Below the pieces are notes generated by a model. That model searched no databases. It saw only the letters and a list, made by a program, of their open reading frames with translations, and was not told where the DNA came from. The position numbers and the translations under genes are program-made. This document shows positions 20,893 to 29,793 of a stretch of 64,000 bases of DNA, in pieces (position 1 is the first letter of the stretch; the number at the start of each line of letters is the position of its first letter). The stretch comes from Streptomyces tuirus (lineage in GTDB: Bacteria > Actinomycetota > Actinomycetes > Streptomycetales > Streptomycetaceae), in NCBI GenBank assembly GCA_018195615.1, contig JAGTPG010000002.1:3837501-3901500 (forward strand), in the 5' to 3' direction.

Positions 20893-21154
20893 TCAGACGG
20901 CCGCCTTCTTCAGCCGGCGGCGCTCCCGCTCGGAGAGGCCGCCCCAGATGCCGAAGCGCTCGTCGTTGGCGAGGGCGTACTCGAGGCACTCGGAGCGGAC
21001 CTCACAGGCGAGGCAGACCTTCTTGGCCTCCCTGGTCGAGCCGCCCTTCTCGGGAAGAAGGACTCGGGTCGGTCTGGGCGCACAGTGCGCGCTCCTGCCA
21101 GCCGAGTTCCTCGTCCGCGTCGTCGACCAGCAGTTGCTGCACCGTCTCGGTCAT
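20893..21154 (-). CDS. whiB: WhiB, Wbl-family iron-sulfur developmental regulator (two frame breaks)
   Basis: 87 residues if one C is restored at each of two places (near 21066 and 21056); 262 bases plus two gives exactly 88 codons. It starts MTETVQQLLVDDADEELGWQ. The four cysteines (about 25, 48, 51, 57) bind a [4Fe-4S] cluster; GIWGG (about 69-73) and the basic tail RERRRLKKAAV are hallmarks. WhiB controls sporulation septation with WhiA in Streptomyces. As written the frame is lost inside the cluster domain; I treat this as sequence error, but a true mutation would give a white, non-sporulating strain. The neighbouring fbiA-fbiB genes match the whiB2-fbiAB order of mycobacteria. Confidence 0.85.
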
Positions 21155-21227
21155 GTGCGCCCCTCGTCTGTCTTTCGCGTCCCCGTGATCTAGCCGTTAC
21201 CGATTCCGGCTGAACGACACGAGTGAA

Positions 21228-21257
21228 ATTACAAGTGTGCTGCTCCGGGCGAGTCAA
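21228..21257 (-). promoter_or_regulatory. Candidate whiB promoter
   Basis: On the minus strand TTGACT (21252-21257), 18-bp spacer, TGTAAT (21228-21233). A good housekeeping-type promoter about 75 bp upstream of the whiB ATG. Confidence 0.5.
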
Positions 21258-21596
21258 GCCGAGATCTGCTATTGAGCCCCTTATTCACTCTGCGGAACCA
21301 AGCCCATGCGGAAAGTGTTCAAATCACCATAAAACCTGACACACAGACGGAGCCCGCGAGGACCTCCGCGTTCCGCCGGGCCTCTCGCAGACCTGTACGG
21401 AGAAGGACGCCCAGAGGTTCGATCTCGTTCCGACACGCACGTCGAAGCGAACCGGATCACAGTCGGATCACGAGTACGCAACGGCGTTTCGCGCGCCCGG
21501 ATGGACGCCATGTGTCCCGGACGGGCCGTGAGCAAACCTTTCATCTGCGCGATGGACCGGAAGAGGTGAACCGCGTCCCACATGCCGGGTGCCGAG

Positions 21597-21625
21597 TTGA
21601 CAGTGGGGGTGTGAACCGGTGTCCT
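21597..21625 (+). promoter_or_regulatory. Candidate promoter of the leaderless cysteine-rich ORF
   Basis: Perfect -35 TTGACA (21597-21602), 17-bp spacer, -10-like TGTCCT (21620-21625), then exactly seven bases to the ATG at 21633. This geometry puts the transcript start at or next to the A of the ATG, i.e. a leaderless mRNA. The -10 is weak (G at its second position). Confidence 0.5.
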
Positions 21626-21632
21626 AGTGGGC

Positions 21633-21725
21633 ATGCTCGCGAACTCGGCACTCACCTCGACCCGCACCGCCGGGTCCCACGGTGCTGCCCGCGCTCGCTG
21701 TAGCTGTTGCTGTTCCAGCTGTTGA
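21633..21725 (+). CDS. Cysteine-rich upstream ORF / putative leader peptide
   Basis: 30 codons: MLANSALTSTRT, a short middle section, then ARARCSCCCSSC and a TGA at 21723-21725. Five of the last eight codons are cysteine (TGT, TGT, TGC, TGT, TGT), right before the stop. There is no Shine-Dalgarno, and the promoter is spaced for leaderless translation. The next gene, 90 bp on, is a cysteine dioxygenase. Leaderless polycysteine ORFs are known cysteine-responsive attenuators in mycobacteria; the same role is inferred here. The codon cluster is seen directly; translation and function are not proven. Confidence 0.6.
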   Translation: MLANSALTSTRTAGSHGAARARCSCCCSSC

Positions 21726-21746
21726 GCCACACCTGCTCCAGCTGAA

Positions 21747-21803
21747 GGCCGAGCCACCCGTCCCTCGGCTCTCGTTCCCTCTGACCTCCTTTCACTGAGG
21801 AAC
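21747..21803 (+). promoter_or_regulatory. Predicted attenuator region upstream of cysteine dioxygenase
   Basis: Two hairpins follow the leader ORF. Hairpin A: GCCGAG (21748-21753) with CTCGGC (21764-21769). Hairpin B: GTTCCCTC (21774-21781) with GAGGAAC (21797-21803), one bulged C; its right arm contains the likely Shine-Dalgarno of the downstream gene. The sequence GAGCC that overlaps the leader stop (21724-21728) could compete for GGCTC (21767-21771) in hairpin A, giving alternative folds that depend on ribosome position. Confidence 0.45.
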
Positions 21804-21814
21804 CAACGCACCCC

Positions 21815-22321
21815 ATGAACAGCGACAGCGACCTCCAGATCGCCGGCGACATCCTCGAAGTCCCGCACCTGCTCCAGGCCCCGCGCGAGCACCCGGCCAC
21901 CGTCGCCGAGTTCGTCGGCCTCGCGCGCTCCATCGCCGCCGACCGTTCCCAGTGGGAGCACCTCGTCCGCTACGACGCGGCCAGCCGCTGGTACCACCGG
22001 CTGCGCACCGGCCCGGGCTACGAGGTGTGGCTGCTGTCCTGGGTGCCCGGGCAGGGCAGCGGGCTGCACGACCACGGCCGCTCCTCCGGCGTGCTGACCG
22101 TGCTGGACGGCACGCTGACCGAGCGCACGGAGCGGGGCACGCGCGCGTTGCACGCCGGCGCGCAACGCGTGTTCGCGCCGGGGTACGTGCACGAGGTCGT
22201 CAACGACGCGCTCGAGCCCGCGGTGAGCCTGCACGTCTACCACCCGGGCCTCACGGAGATGCCGATGCACACGGCCCCGCACTGCGAGGCGCGGAGCGTG
22301 CCGGGTGCCATGACCGCCTGA
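21815..22321 (+). CDS. Cysteine dioxygenase family protein (cupin)
   Basis: 168 residues, starting MNSDSDLQIAGDILEVPHLL. Cysteine dioxygenases are non-heme iron cupins that oxidise cysteine to cysteine sulfinate. Iron ligands are visible in GLHDHGRSSGVLTVLDG (His-x-His) and in the later cupin motif VHEVVND. The length is short for the family but typical of bacterial type I enzymes. Other thiol dioxygenases (for example mercaptopropionate) share the fold, so substrate is inferred. The upstream cysteine-codon leader supports a link to cysteine. fbiA begins 54 bp downstream. Confidence 0.85.
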   Translation: MNSDSDLQIAGDILEVPHLLQAPREHPATVAEFVGLARSIAADRSQWEHLVRYDAASRWYHRLRTGPGYEVWLLSWVPGQGSGLHDHGRSSGVLTVLDGTLTERTERGTRALHAGAQRVFAPGYVHEVVNDALEPAVSLHVYHPGLTEMPMHTAPHCEARSVPGAMTA

Positions 22322-22375
22322 CCGGGCGCCGTAGCCGCCGACCGGTTGTCGTAGCCGCCTGCAAGACTGGCTCCC

Positions 22376-23335
22376 ATGCGCATTGTGGTTCTGGCAGGCG
22401 GCATCGGTGGTGCCCGGTTCCTGCGTGGTCTGAAGCGGGCTGTACCGGACGCGGACATCACGGTCATCGGCAACACCGGGGACGACATCCACCTCTTCGG
22501 GCTGAAGGTCTGCCCGGACCTCGACACGGTGATGTACACGCTCGGCGGCGGCATCAACGAGGAGCAGGGCTGGGGGCGCGCCGAGGAGACCTTCCACCTC
22601 AAGGAGGAGCTCGCGGCGTACGGCGTCGGGCCCGAGTGGTTCGGCCTCGGCGACCGGGACTTCGCCACGCACATCGTGCGGACGCAGATGATCGGCGCCG
22701 GATACCCGCTGAGCGCGGTGACGGAGGCGCTGTGCGACCGGTGGAAGCCGGGCGTGCGGCTGATCCCGATGTCCGACGACCGCGTCGAGACTCATGTGGC
22801 CGTCGAGGTCGACGGTGAACGCAAGGCGATCCACTTCCAGGAGTACTGGGTGCGGCTGCGCGCCTCGGTGCCCGCGGAGGCGATCGTGCCGGTGGGCGCC
22901 GACCAGGCGAAGCCCGCGCCGGGCGTCCTGGAGGCGATCGCCGAGGCGGACGTGATCCTCTTCCCGCCGTCCAACCCGGTCGTGTCGATCGGCACGATCC
23001 TGGCCGTGCCGGGCATCCGCGAGGCGATCGCCGACGCCGGGGTGCCGGTGATCGGCCTGTCCCCCATCGTCGGCGACGCGCCCGTGCGGGGCATGGCCGA
23101 CAAGGTGCTGGCCGCCGTGGGGGTCGAGTCGACCGCGCCGGCGGTGGCCGAGCACTACGGCTCGGGCCTGCTGGACGGCTGGCTCGTCGACACGGTGGAC
23201 GCGGGCGCGGTGGAGCGCGTGGAGGCGGCCGGGATCCGCTGCCGGGCCGTGCCGCTGATGATGACCGACGCCGACGCGACCGCGCGCATGGCCCAGGAGG
23301 CACTGGCCCTCGCGGAGGAGGTGCGCGGGGCATGA
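22376..23335 (+). CDS. fbiA: 2-phospho-L-lactate transferase (coenzyme F420 biosynthesis)
   Basis: 319 residues. It transfers the phospholactate or phosphoenolpyruvate-derived moiety to the deazaflavin Fo to make (dehydro-)F420-0. It starts MRIVVLAGGIGGARFLRGLK, with the GGIGG nucleotide loop. Further signatures are VIGNTGDDIHLFGLKVCPDL and ILFPPSNPVVSIGTIL. The stop codon overlaps the fbiB start (ATGA), so the two are translationally coupled. Same order as Rv3261-Rv3262 in M. tuberculosis. Confidence 0.95.
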   Translation: MRIVVLAGGIGGARFLRGLKRAVPDADITVIGNTGDDIHLFGLKVCPDLDTVMYTLGGGINEEQGWGRAEETFHLKEELAAYGVGPEWFGLGDRDFATHIVRTQMIGAGYPLSAVTEALCDRWKPGVRLIPMSDDRVETHVAVEVDGERKAIHFQEYWVRLRASVPAEAIVPVGADQAKPAPGVLEAIAEADVILFPPSNPVVSIGTILAVPGIREAIADAGVPVIGLSPIVGDAPVRGMADKVLAAVGVESTAPAVAEHYGSGLLDGWLVDTVDAGAVERVEAAGIRCRAVPLMMTDADATARMAQEALALAEEVRGA

Positions 23336-24649
23336 GCGGCGAGAAGCAGGGTGACGGCGGCTACCGGGTGTGGGCCCTGGGCGGGATACCGGAGGTCACG
23401 GCCGGGGACGACCTGGCCAAGCTGATCGCGGCCGCCGAGCCCGCTCTGGCCGACGGTGACGTGCTGCTCGTCACGTCGAAGATCGTGTCCAAGGCGGAGG
23501 GGCGGGTCGTCCGGGCGACCGACCGGGAGGCCGCCATCGACGCGGAGACGGTACGGGTGGTCGCCCGGCGCGGCAGCCTCCGCATCGTCGAGAACCGGCA
23601 GGGCCTCATCATGGCCGCGGCCGGGGTCGACGCCTCCAACACCCCCTCCGGGACCGTGCTGTTGCTGCCCGAGGACCCGGACGCCTCCGCCCGCGCGATC
23701 CGCGACGGACTGCGGGACGTGCTCGGCGTCGACGTCGGTGTCGTCGTCACCGACACCTTCGGGCGGCCCTGGCGCGCGGGGCTCACGGACGTCGCGATCG
23801 GCGCCGCCGGAGTGCGCGTACTCGACGATCTGCGCGGGGGCACGGACGCCCACGGCAATCCGCTCAGCGCCACCGTCGTCGCCACGGCCGACGAACTCGC
23901 CGCCGCCGGTGACCTGGTCAAGGGCAAGGCCGCCGGACTGCCCGTCGCCGTGGTGCGGGGACTGCCGCACGTGGTCGTGGACGGCGACGACGGCGAGGGC
24001 GCACGGGCCATGGTGCGCGGGGCGCGCGACGACATGTTCCGGCTCGGCACATCGGAGGCGGTACGGCTGGCGGTGACCCAGCGGCGTACGGTCCGCGCCT
24101 TCACGGACGAACCCGTCGACCCCGGAGCGGTACGACGGGCGGTGGCCGCGGCGGTGACCGCGCCGGCACCGCACCACACCACGCCGTGGCGCTTCGTGCT
24201 GCTGGAGTCCGAGGACTCTCGGACGCGGCTGCTCGACGCCATGCGGGACGCGTGGATCGCGGATCTGCGGCGGGACGGCAAGACGGAGGAGTCCATCGCC
24301 AAGCGCGTACGGCGCGGGGACGTCCTGCGGAACGCGCCCTACCTCGTCGTCCCCTGCCTGGTCATGGACGGCTCGCACACGTACGGGGACGCGCGCGGGA
24401 CGGCGCCGAGCGGGAGATGTTCGTCGTCGCCACCGGCGCCGGTGTGCAGAACCTGCTGGTCGCGCTGGCCGGGGAGCGGCTGGGTTCGGCGTGGGTGTCG
24501 TCGACGATGTTCTGCCGGGACGTGGTGCGCGAGGTGCTGGGGCTGCCGGCGGACTGGGACCCGATGGGTGCGGTGGCGGTCGGGCATCCCGCCGAGGAAC
24601 CGCGGCCGCGGCCGGAGCGGGATGCGGGGCGTTCATCGAGGTGCGGTGA
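23332..24649 (+). CDS. fbiB: F420-0:L-glutamate ligase, bifunctional FbiB (two frame breaks)
   Basis: 439 residues after adding one C near 24398 and one G near 24627. The N-terminal CofE domain (about 1-245) adds glutamates to F420-0: VLLVTSKIVSKAEGRVV, VVVTDTFGRPWRAGLTDVAI and PHVVVDGDDGEGARAM. The C-terminal nitroreductase-like FMN domain (from about 246) has RRTVRAFTDEPVDPGAVRRA and ends EMFVVATGAGVQNLLVALAG ... GAFIEVR; in the family it reduces dehydro-F420-0. Two-domain FbiB is the actinobacterial form. It follows fbiA with a 4-bp overlap. Confidence 0.92.
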
Positions 24650-24770
24650 CAGGTGCGGTGACAGGCGCAGTGGCAGGCGCGGGCAGGGCCTACGCTCGTA
24701 GGGCTACCCCGCTCGGATACAGGGACGTTTTCGCACTCCAGGGACTCTTCGCACTCCAGGGACTTCATTC

Positions 24771-25768
24771 ATGGCAGGTCGGTTCGCTCCTCGCCCCACT
24801 CGTACAACCGTGCGCGGTGGGCATGTCGCCGTGGCCGGGGTGTGCCGCGGCAGGCGGTGGGGCCGGGGCGGGTGCGGGACCATGTGCCGGACGGGCCGCT
24901 GGACCTCGGGCTGGTGCTGGGTCCGCTGCGGCGCGGGCCGGGGATCCCACGTTCCGTGCGATGCCGGACGGGTCCGTGTGGCGGGCCTGCCGTACGCCTG
25001 CGGGGCCGGGGACGCTACGGGTCTGCGCGTACGGCGGCGGGGTGCGCGGGAGGCCTGGGGGCCCGGGGCGGAGTGGCTGCTGGAGCAGCTGCCGGAGATG
25101 CTCGGGGCCGCCGACGATCCGTCCGCTTTCGTGCCGCGGCACCGGCTGGTGGCGCTGACCCGGCATCGGCGGCCGGGGCTCAGGCTGACGCGGAGCGGGC
25201 TGGTGATGGAGTCGCTGATTCCGTCGATCCTGGAGCAGAAGGTCACGACCGACGAGGCGTATCGGGCGTGGCGGTTGCTGGTGCGGAAGTTCGGGGAGCC
25301 GGCGCCGGGGCCCGCGCCCGGGCGGATGTGTGTGATGCCGGCGCCTCGGACCTGGGCGTTGATTCCGTCGTGGGAGTGGCATCGGGCCGGGGTCGACAAC
25401 AAGCGGGCGTCGACGATTCTGCGTGCGGTGCGGGTGGCCGGGCGGTTGGAGGAGGCGGTCCGGATGGAGCCGGGGGCCGCTCGGGCGCGGCTGGAGGTCG
25501 TGCCGGGGGTCGGGCCGTGGACGTCGGCGGAGACGGTGCAGCGGAGTCATGGGGCGGCGGACGAGGTGACGGTGGGTGATCTGCATCTGCCGCGGATCGT
25601 GGGGTGGGCGCTCGCCGGGGACCGGGATGCGGATGACTCCGTGATGCTGGAGTTGCTGGAGCCGTATGCGGGGCAGCGGCATCGGGCGGCTCGGTTGATC
25701 CTGCTGAGTGGGAGGGTGCCGGCCAGGAGGGCGCCGAAGATGCCTCGGTGGGATGTCGGGGGTTGTGA
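24771..25768 (+). CDS. DNA-3-methyladenine glycosylase family protein (four apparent frame breaks)
   Basis: About 333 residues when four single G/C bases are restored (near 24838, 24947, 25047 and 25759). It starts MAGRFAPRPTRTTVRGGHVA. The helix-hairpin-helix half is intact: VMESLIPSILEQKVTTDEAY, WHRAGVDNKRASTILRAVRV, LEVVPGVGPWTSAETVQRSH (HhH with GVGPWT), then DEVTVGDLHLPRIVGWALAG, which holds the catalytic aspartate position. AlkA-like enzymes excise alkylated bases. This is the densest set of breaks in the window, so gene decay cannot be fully excluded here. Confidence 0.75.
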
Positions 25769-25836
25769 GGGGCACTCGGCTTCTCCCCCAAGTTCCCGGC
25801 TTCCCTCGAACAGGGGCCCCCATGAGCAGGGGGACC

Positions 25837-25869
25837 CCCATCGCCCCAGCGGCACGAATGCCCGCAGCT
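25837..25869. repeat. Dispersed 33-bp intergenic repeat, copy 1
   Basis: CCCATCGCCCCAGCGGCACG followed by AATGCCCGCAGCT. It matches copy 2 at 29619-29651 with one or two mismatches. Both lie in short intergenic spaces beside C-rich runs. Confidence 0.8.
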
Positions 25870-25882
25870 GAGCAGCCGGCAG

Positions 25883-26965
25883 TTATTGGTCCGACGAGAA
25901 GCGGACTGCTCCTGCTGGGATTTGGGCGTCGCACCAGATGCGGGTGCCCTTCAGGAGTTCGTTGTCGGGGCCGACGTTAGCGCCGTCGCCTATGACCGTG
26001 CCCGTGAGGACCGAGCGTTCGCCGACGCGGGCTCGGGTGCCTATCAGGGAGTCGGTGATGACCGCGCCGGGTTCGATCACCGCGCCGGCGAGGATCGTGC
26101 TGCCGAACACGCGGGCCCCCTCGGCGACGAAGGCGCCTTCCCCCACCACCGTGCCGCCCGAGAGCTTCGCGTCGGCCGCGACCGTCGCCGTCGGGAGGAC
26201 CAGGCGGTCGCCGCAGCGGCCGGGGACCGCGGGGGACGGGGCCCTGCCCAGGACCAGGTCGGCCGAGCCCCGGACGAAGGCCGCCGGCGTGCCCAGGTCC
26301 AGCCAGTACGTCGAGTCGACCATGCCCTGGAGATGGGCCCCGGCGGACAGGAGGTCCGGGAACGTCTCCCGTTCCACCGACACCGGCCTGCCCAGCGGGA
26401 TCGTGTCGATGACCGAGCGGCGGAAGACGTACGCCCCCGCGTTGATCTGGTCGGTGACGATCTCCTCCGGCGTCTGCGGCTTCTCCAGGAACGCCAGGAC
26501 CCTGCCCGTGTCGTCCGTGGGGACCAGTCCGTAGGCACGGGGGTCCGTGACCTTGGTGAGGTGGAGCGAGACGTCCGCGCCGGTCGTCGCGTGGGTGTCC
26601 ACCAGGGCCCGGATGTCGAGGCCCGTCAGGATGTCCCCGTTGAAGATCAGCACCGGGTCGTCGGGGCCGGAGTGCAGTCGGGAGGCCACGTTGCGGATGG
26701 CGCCGCCCGTGCCCAGGGGCTCCTCCTCCGTCACGTACTCGAGGTGCAGCCCCAGCGCGGCCCCGTCTCCGAAGTACGGCTCGAAGACCTCGGCCAGGTA
26801 GGACGTGGCCAGGACGATGTGCTCGACACCCGCCGCTCTCGCTCTCGCCAACTGGTGCGTGAGGAAGGGCACCCCGGCCGCCGGCACCATGGGCTTGGGC
26901 GTGTGCACCGTGAGCGGGCGCAGTCGGGTGCCCTTGCCGCCGACCAGGAGGATCGCTTCTGTCAC
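25883..26965 (-). CDS. Sugar-nucleotide pyrophosphorylase, probable mannose-1-phosphate guanylyltransferase
   Basis: 360 residues from GTG 26963-26965 (VTEAILLVGGKGTRLRPLTV). It joins a nucleotide to a hexose-1-phosphate; by position and analogy with mycobacterial Rv3264c the product is probably GDP-mannose. Signatures: GGKGTRLRPLTVHTPKPMVP loop, FNGDILTG metal site, EEPLGTGGAIRN. The C-terminal part (about 250-345) is a left-handed beta-helix with hexapeptide repeats (GAVITDSLIGTRARVGERSV). Substrate could instead be another sugar phosphate. It completes the manA-manB pathway encoded earlier in the window. Confidence 0.85.
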   Translation of the reverse strand: MTEAILLVGGKGTRLRPLTVHTPKPMVPAAGVPFLTHQLARARAAGVEHIVLATSYLAEVFEPYFGDGAALGLHLEYVTEEEPLGTGGAIRNVASRLHSGPDDPVLIFNGDILTGLDIRALVDTHATTGADVSLHLTKVTDPRAYGLVPTDDTGRVLAFLEKPQTPEEIVTDQINAGAYVFRRSVIDTIPLGRPVSVERETFPDLLSAGAHLQGMVDSTYWLDLGTPAAFVRGSADLVLGRAPSPAVPGRCGDRLVLPTATVAADAKLSGGTVVGEGAFVAEGARVFGSTILAGAVIEPGAVITDSLIGTRARVGERSVLTGTVIGDGANVGPDNELLKGTRIWCDAQIPAGAVRFSSDQ

Positions 26966-27100
26966 GTGTCGTCTCTGCTTCCTGCCGGGACCGGCCGAAC
27001 TGTCTTTCGGCCGGTCAGTGTATGCAGACCGTTCCGTGGCGCCTTCGCTGGCCGTGCGGCATTCCATCCCGCTGCCCCCCGACGGCGGTGAACGTGTGTC

Positions 27101-28630
27101 TCAGCGGCCCTGGTAGCGGGCCGCCGTGGAGCGGGCCGAGCCGAGCTTGCCGTAGAGCTTGCGCCCCGGGCACGCCGTCTTGAAGCCGTCCCGGTGACCC
27201 GAGATCACGTTCAGTCGAACCTTCTTGCCTTTTCGGTAGAGATTGCCACCCCCGGACTTCAGGTATGTCTTTCCTCGCGGATTCGCCCGGTACAGGCCCA
27301 GCTTCCACGCCGTGAGCCGGGCGATGGCCTTGACGGCGGCGGACGACGGCTTGGCGGCACCGTACGAACCGAGGACGGCGATCCCCATGCTGTTGCTGTT
27401 GAAACCACGGGTGTGCGCGCCGAGGACGGGCTTCGCCACGCCCCCGCGCGGCCCTCGTAGATCTTTCCGCACTTGTCGATGAGGAAGTTGTAGCCGACGT
27501 CCCGCCAGCCCATGCTCCTGACGTGGTAGCGGTAGATACTGCGGATGAGTGACGGCGACTGCGAGCAGCGGTAGCCGTTGCCGCTGGCGGTGTGGTGCAC
27601 GAAGGCCGCCTTCACCTTCTTCGTGTAGACGAATTTCCGCTCCCGCAGCCCCTCGTTCGCGCCCCAGCCGCGGCGCGTGACGATACGCGGCCGCGGGCCG
27701 ATGTACGGCTTGGCCAGCTGCTGTTCCGTCAGCGTGCCGGCGTTGAGGGCGAAGAACTCCTGCTCGGTCTCCGCGCGGCTCAGTTCCGCGATCTCGGTGG
27801 CGCCGAAGGAGGTGAGCTCGGCGTTGACGGCGGAGGCGTCGGTGGCGGCGGAGGCCTCGGCGCTCAGCTCGGCGGTACGGGGGACTTCCTCCGGGACGCC
27901 GGGGAGCGAGACGTCGCCCTCGGTGCCGGAGAGCGGGGCGTCCTCCGGAGTGCCGGAGAGCGGGGCGTCCTCCGCTCCCTCGCCGGGGTCCACGAGTTCG
28001 AGGCGGAGGCCGGTGGGGAGCGCGGAGGCGGAGGGCTGGTCGGGGGCGTCCGTGCCGTGGTGGCCGGGGTCGGCTTCCGCGTCGTCGGGTTCGGGGTGAC
28101 CCGGAGTTCCACGCCGTCGGACTCGCCCACCCACAGGGGTGCCGTGGCGCCCCGCACCCGCCCCGTGGTGCTCTCGGGGGTGCCAGGGTCGGCCCCGTGG
28201 TCGGCGCTGTGCGTGTCGACGTCCTGCCAGCCCGACCAGGTGCCGGTGCCGACGGCACGGGTGCGGACCTGTACCCGGCCGTGCAGTGCGGCTTCGGGGT
28301 CGTCCCAGACGACACCGACGAGGGAGAACCGGCGTACGGCACGGCGGGGCAGGCCCTGTTCGGCGGGATGGGAGGCGCTCGGGGTGGCACGGGTGCGGGT
28401 CAGGGGCTCGAGGGGGAGGGACTGGGTGCTGCCGGGGGCGTACGGTTCGGCCGCGCGCCGGTCGGTCGTGGTGGTCGTCGGCGTCCCCGCACGGGGCGCC
28501 GGTCTCGCTGTCGTGGCGGCTTCCGCGGTCGGTACCGGTCTCTCCGTCGTTGCCAGGGCGGGGGAGTGAGCGGGAGGGCCAGAGCGGCCGCACAGGTGAC
28601 ACCGATGGAAGAAGCAAGGAATCCACGCAT
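27101..28630 (-). CDS. Secreted PGRP-type N-acetylmuramoyl-L-alanine amidase (three frame breaks)
   Basis: About 510 residues after restoring three G/C bases (near 28562, 28093 and 27449). ATG 28628-28630 begins a signal peptide, MRGFLASSIGVTCAAALALP; an ATG at 28646-28648 is also possible. A long variable N-terminal region is followed by a PGRP/amidase_2 domain (from about residue 300): RIVTRRGWGANEGLRE, AAFVHHTASGNGYRCSQS (zinc His), RDVGYNFLIDKCGKIYEGRA and VISGHRDGFKTACPG (zinc His and Cys). Such proteins cleave the amide bond between muramic acid and the stem peptide outside the membrane. Divergent from the TIGR03089 gene. Confidence 0.87.
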
Positions 28631-28780
28631 GCCCCTGATCTTGGGCATAAGCATATAAACATGTCCATTTGGGAGTTGACGCACTGTCGCCCGAGGTTCG
28701 ACCGAACCGGTGACGGATCGGTGGCGCAGCTCTGGCCGGGGCGTTGGGTGCGGACCCGTGCGGCACGTACGCTTGCGCGG

Positions 28781-29534
28781 GTGAACGCCACCGATCGCAC
28801 CCCTGCCGACCTGCTGGGTTCCGCGCTCGCCGCAGACCCGGGACGCCCGCTTGTGACCTTCTACGACGACGCCACGGGCGAACGGGTCGAACTGTCCGTG
28901 GCCACCTTCGCCAATTGGGTGGCCAAGACCGCCAACCTCCTTCAGGACGAGCTGTCCGTCGAGCCCGGGGATCGGGTGGCTCTGCTGCTGCCCGCGCACT
29001 GGCAGACGGCGGTGTGGCTGCTGGCGTGCTCGTCGGTGGGGGTCGTCGCGGATGTGTCCGGAGAGGCCCGGGCGGCCGATGTCGTGGTGAGCGGGCCGGA
29101 CGGGCTGGAGGCGGCCCGGGCCTGTTCCGGGGCACGGATCGCGATGGCGCTGCGCCCCCTCGGAGGGCGGTTCCCGCAGGTCCCCGAGGGCTTCGTCGAC
29201 TACGCGGTGGAGGTGCCGGGGCAGGGGGACCGGTTCGTGCCGTACGCGCCCGTGGATCCGGAGGGGCCCGCGCTGATCGTGGCGGGGCGGGAGTTCAGCG
29301 GGGCGGAGGTCGTGGAGCGGGCTCGGGCGGAGGCGACAGGGCTGGGGCTCACGGGGCCGGGGTCGCGGATCCTGTCGGGGCTTCCGTACGACACGTGGGA
29401 GGGGTTGAACGCGGGGTTGTACGGGCCGTTGGCCACGGGGGTTCTGTGGTTCTGTGTCGGCACCTGGAGCTCGCGGGGGCGGGGTGCTGGACAAGCGGGT
29501 GGAGAGTGAGCGGGTTACGGCTATTGCCCGGTAG
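28781..29534 (+). CDS. TIGR03089 family protein (truncated acyl-adenylate-like) (two frame breaks)
   Basis: 251 residues from GTG 28781 after adding one G near 29440 and one near 29485. It reads VNATDRTPADLLGSALAADP, then PLVTFYDDATGERVELSVAT, FANWVAKTANLLQDELSVEP and GDRVALLLPAHWQTAVWLLA. This resembles the N-terminal part of AMP-dependent synthetases but lacks their P-loop and C-terminal lid, as is characteristic of this actinobacterial family. Function is unknown. The restored end is VLDKRVESERVTAIAR. It lies just upstream of the LCP cluster, with a repeat-containing 260-bp gap between. Confidence 0.8.
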
Positions 29535-29618
29535 GGCGTTTTCGGGTGCTCGGCGTCGGTGCTGAGGCCGGGGCGTCGCGCAGCCCGGCGGAACGGGGTG
29601 CCGCTGCGCCCACCCTCC

Positions 29619-29651
29619 CCCATCGCCCCAGCGGCACGACTGCCCGCAGCT
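29619..29651. repeat. Dispersed 33-bp intergenic repeat, copy 2
   Basis: CCCATCGCCCCAGCGGCACG followed by ACTGCCCGCAGCT, almost identical to copy 1 at 25837-25869. It lies in the 260-bp gap before the first LCP gene; the rest of that gap shows no gene. Confidence 0.8.
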
Positions 29652-29793
29652 AGGCGGGGTCAAGACCCGCGGCTGCGCCGGGCATCCTCCGTTCGGCTCA
29701 TCCCCACCCCTCCCCCACCCTCCATCCACGCCACAGTCGTAGGAGAAGTACGCGCGGCGCGTTCCTACGTCAGGTGTCAGGAGGGGTCCTGTC

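Larger units (their letters stand above)
21155..21632. other. Divergent regulatory region between whiB and the cysteine-rich leader ORF
   Basis: About 480 bp of lower GC than the flanks, expected to hold the whiB promoters (reading left) and the leader-ORF promoter (reading right). Two promoter-like elements are listed separately. I see no credible additional gene here. Confidence 0.6.

Noticed and set aside
20893..21154. Programmed frameshifting in whiB
   Set aside because: Two separate one-base losses in C-runs, with no slippery heptamer, match the artefact pattern seen in about 20 other genes.
24771..25768. Calling the DNA glycosylase a pseudogene
   Set aside because: Four breaks are many, but each is a one-base G/C loss with perfect family sequence resuming immediately; there are no internal missense-type decay signs.
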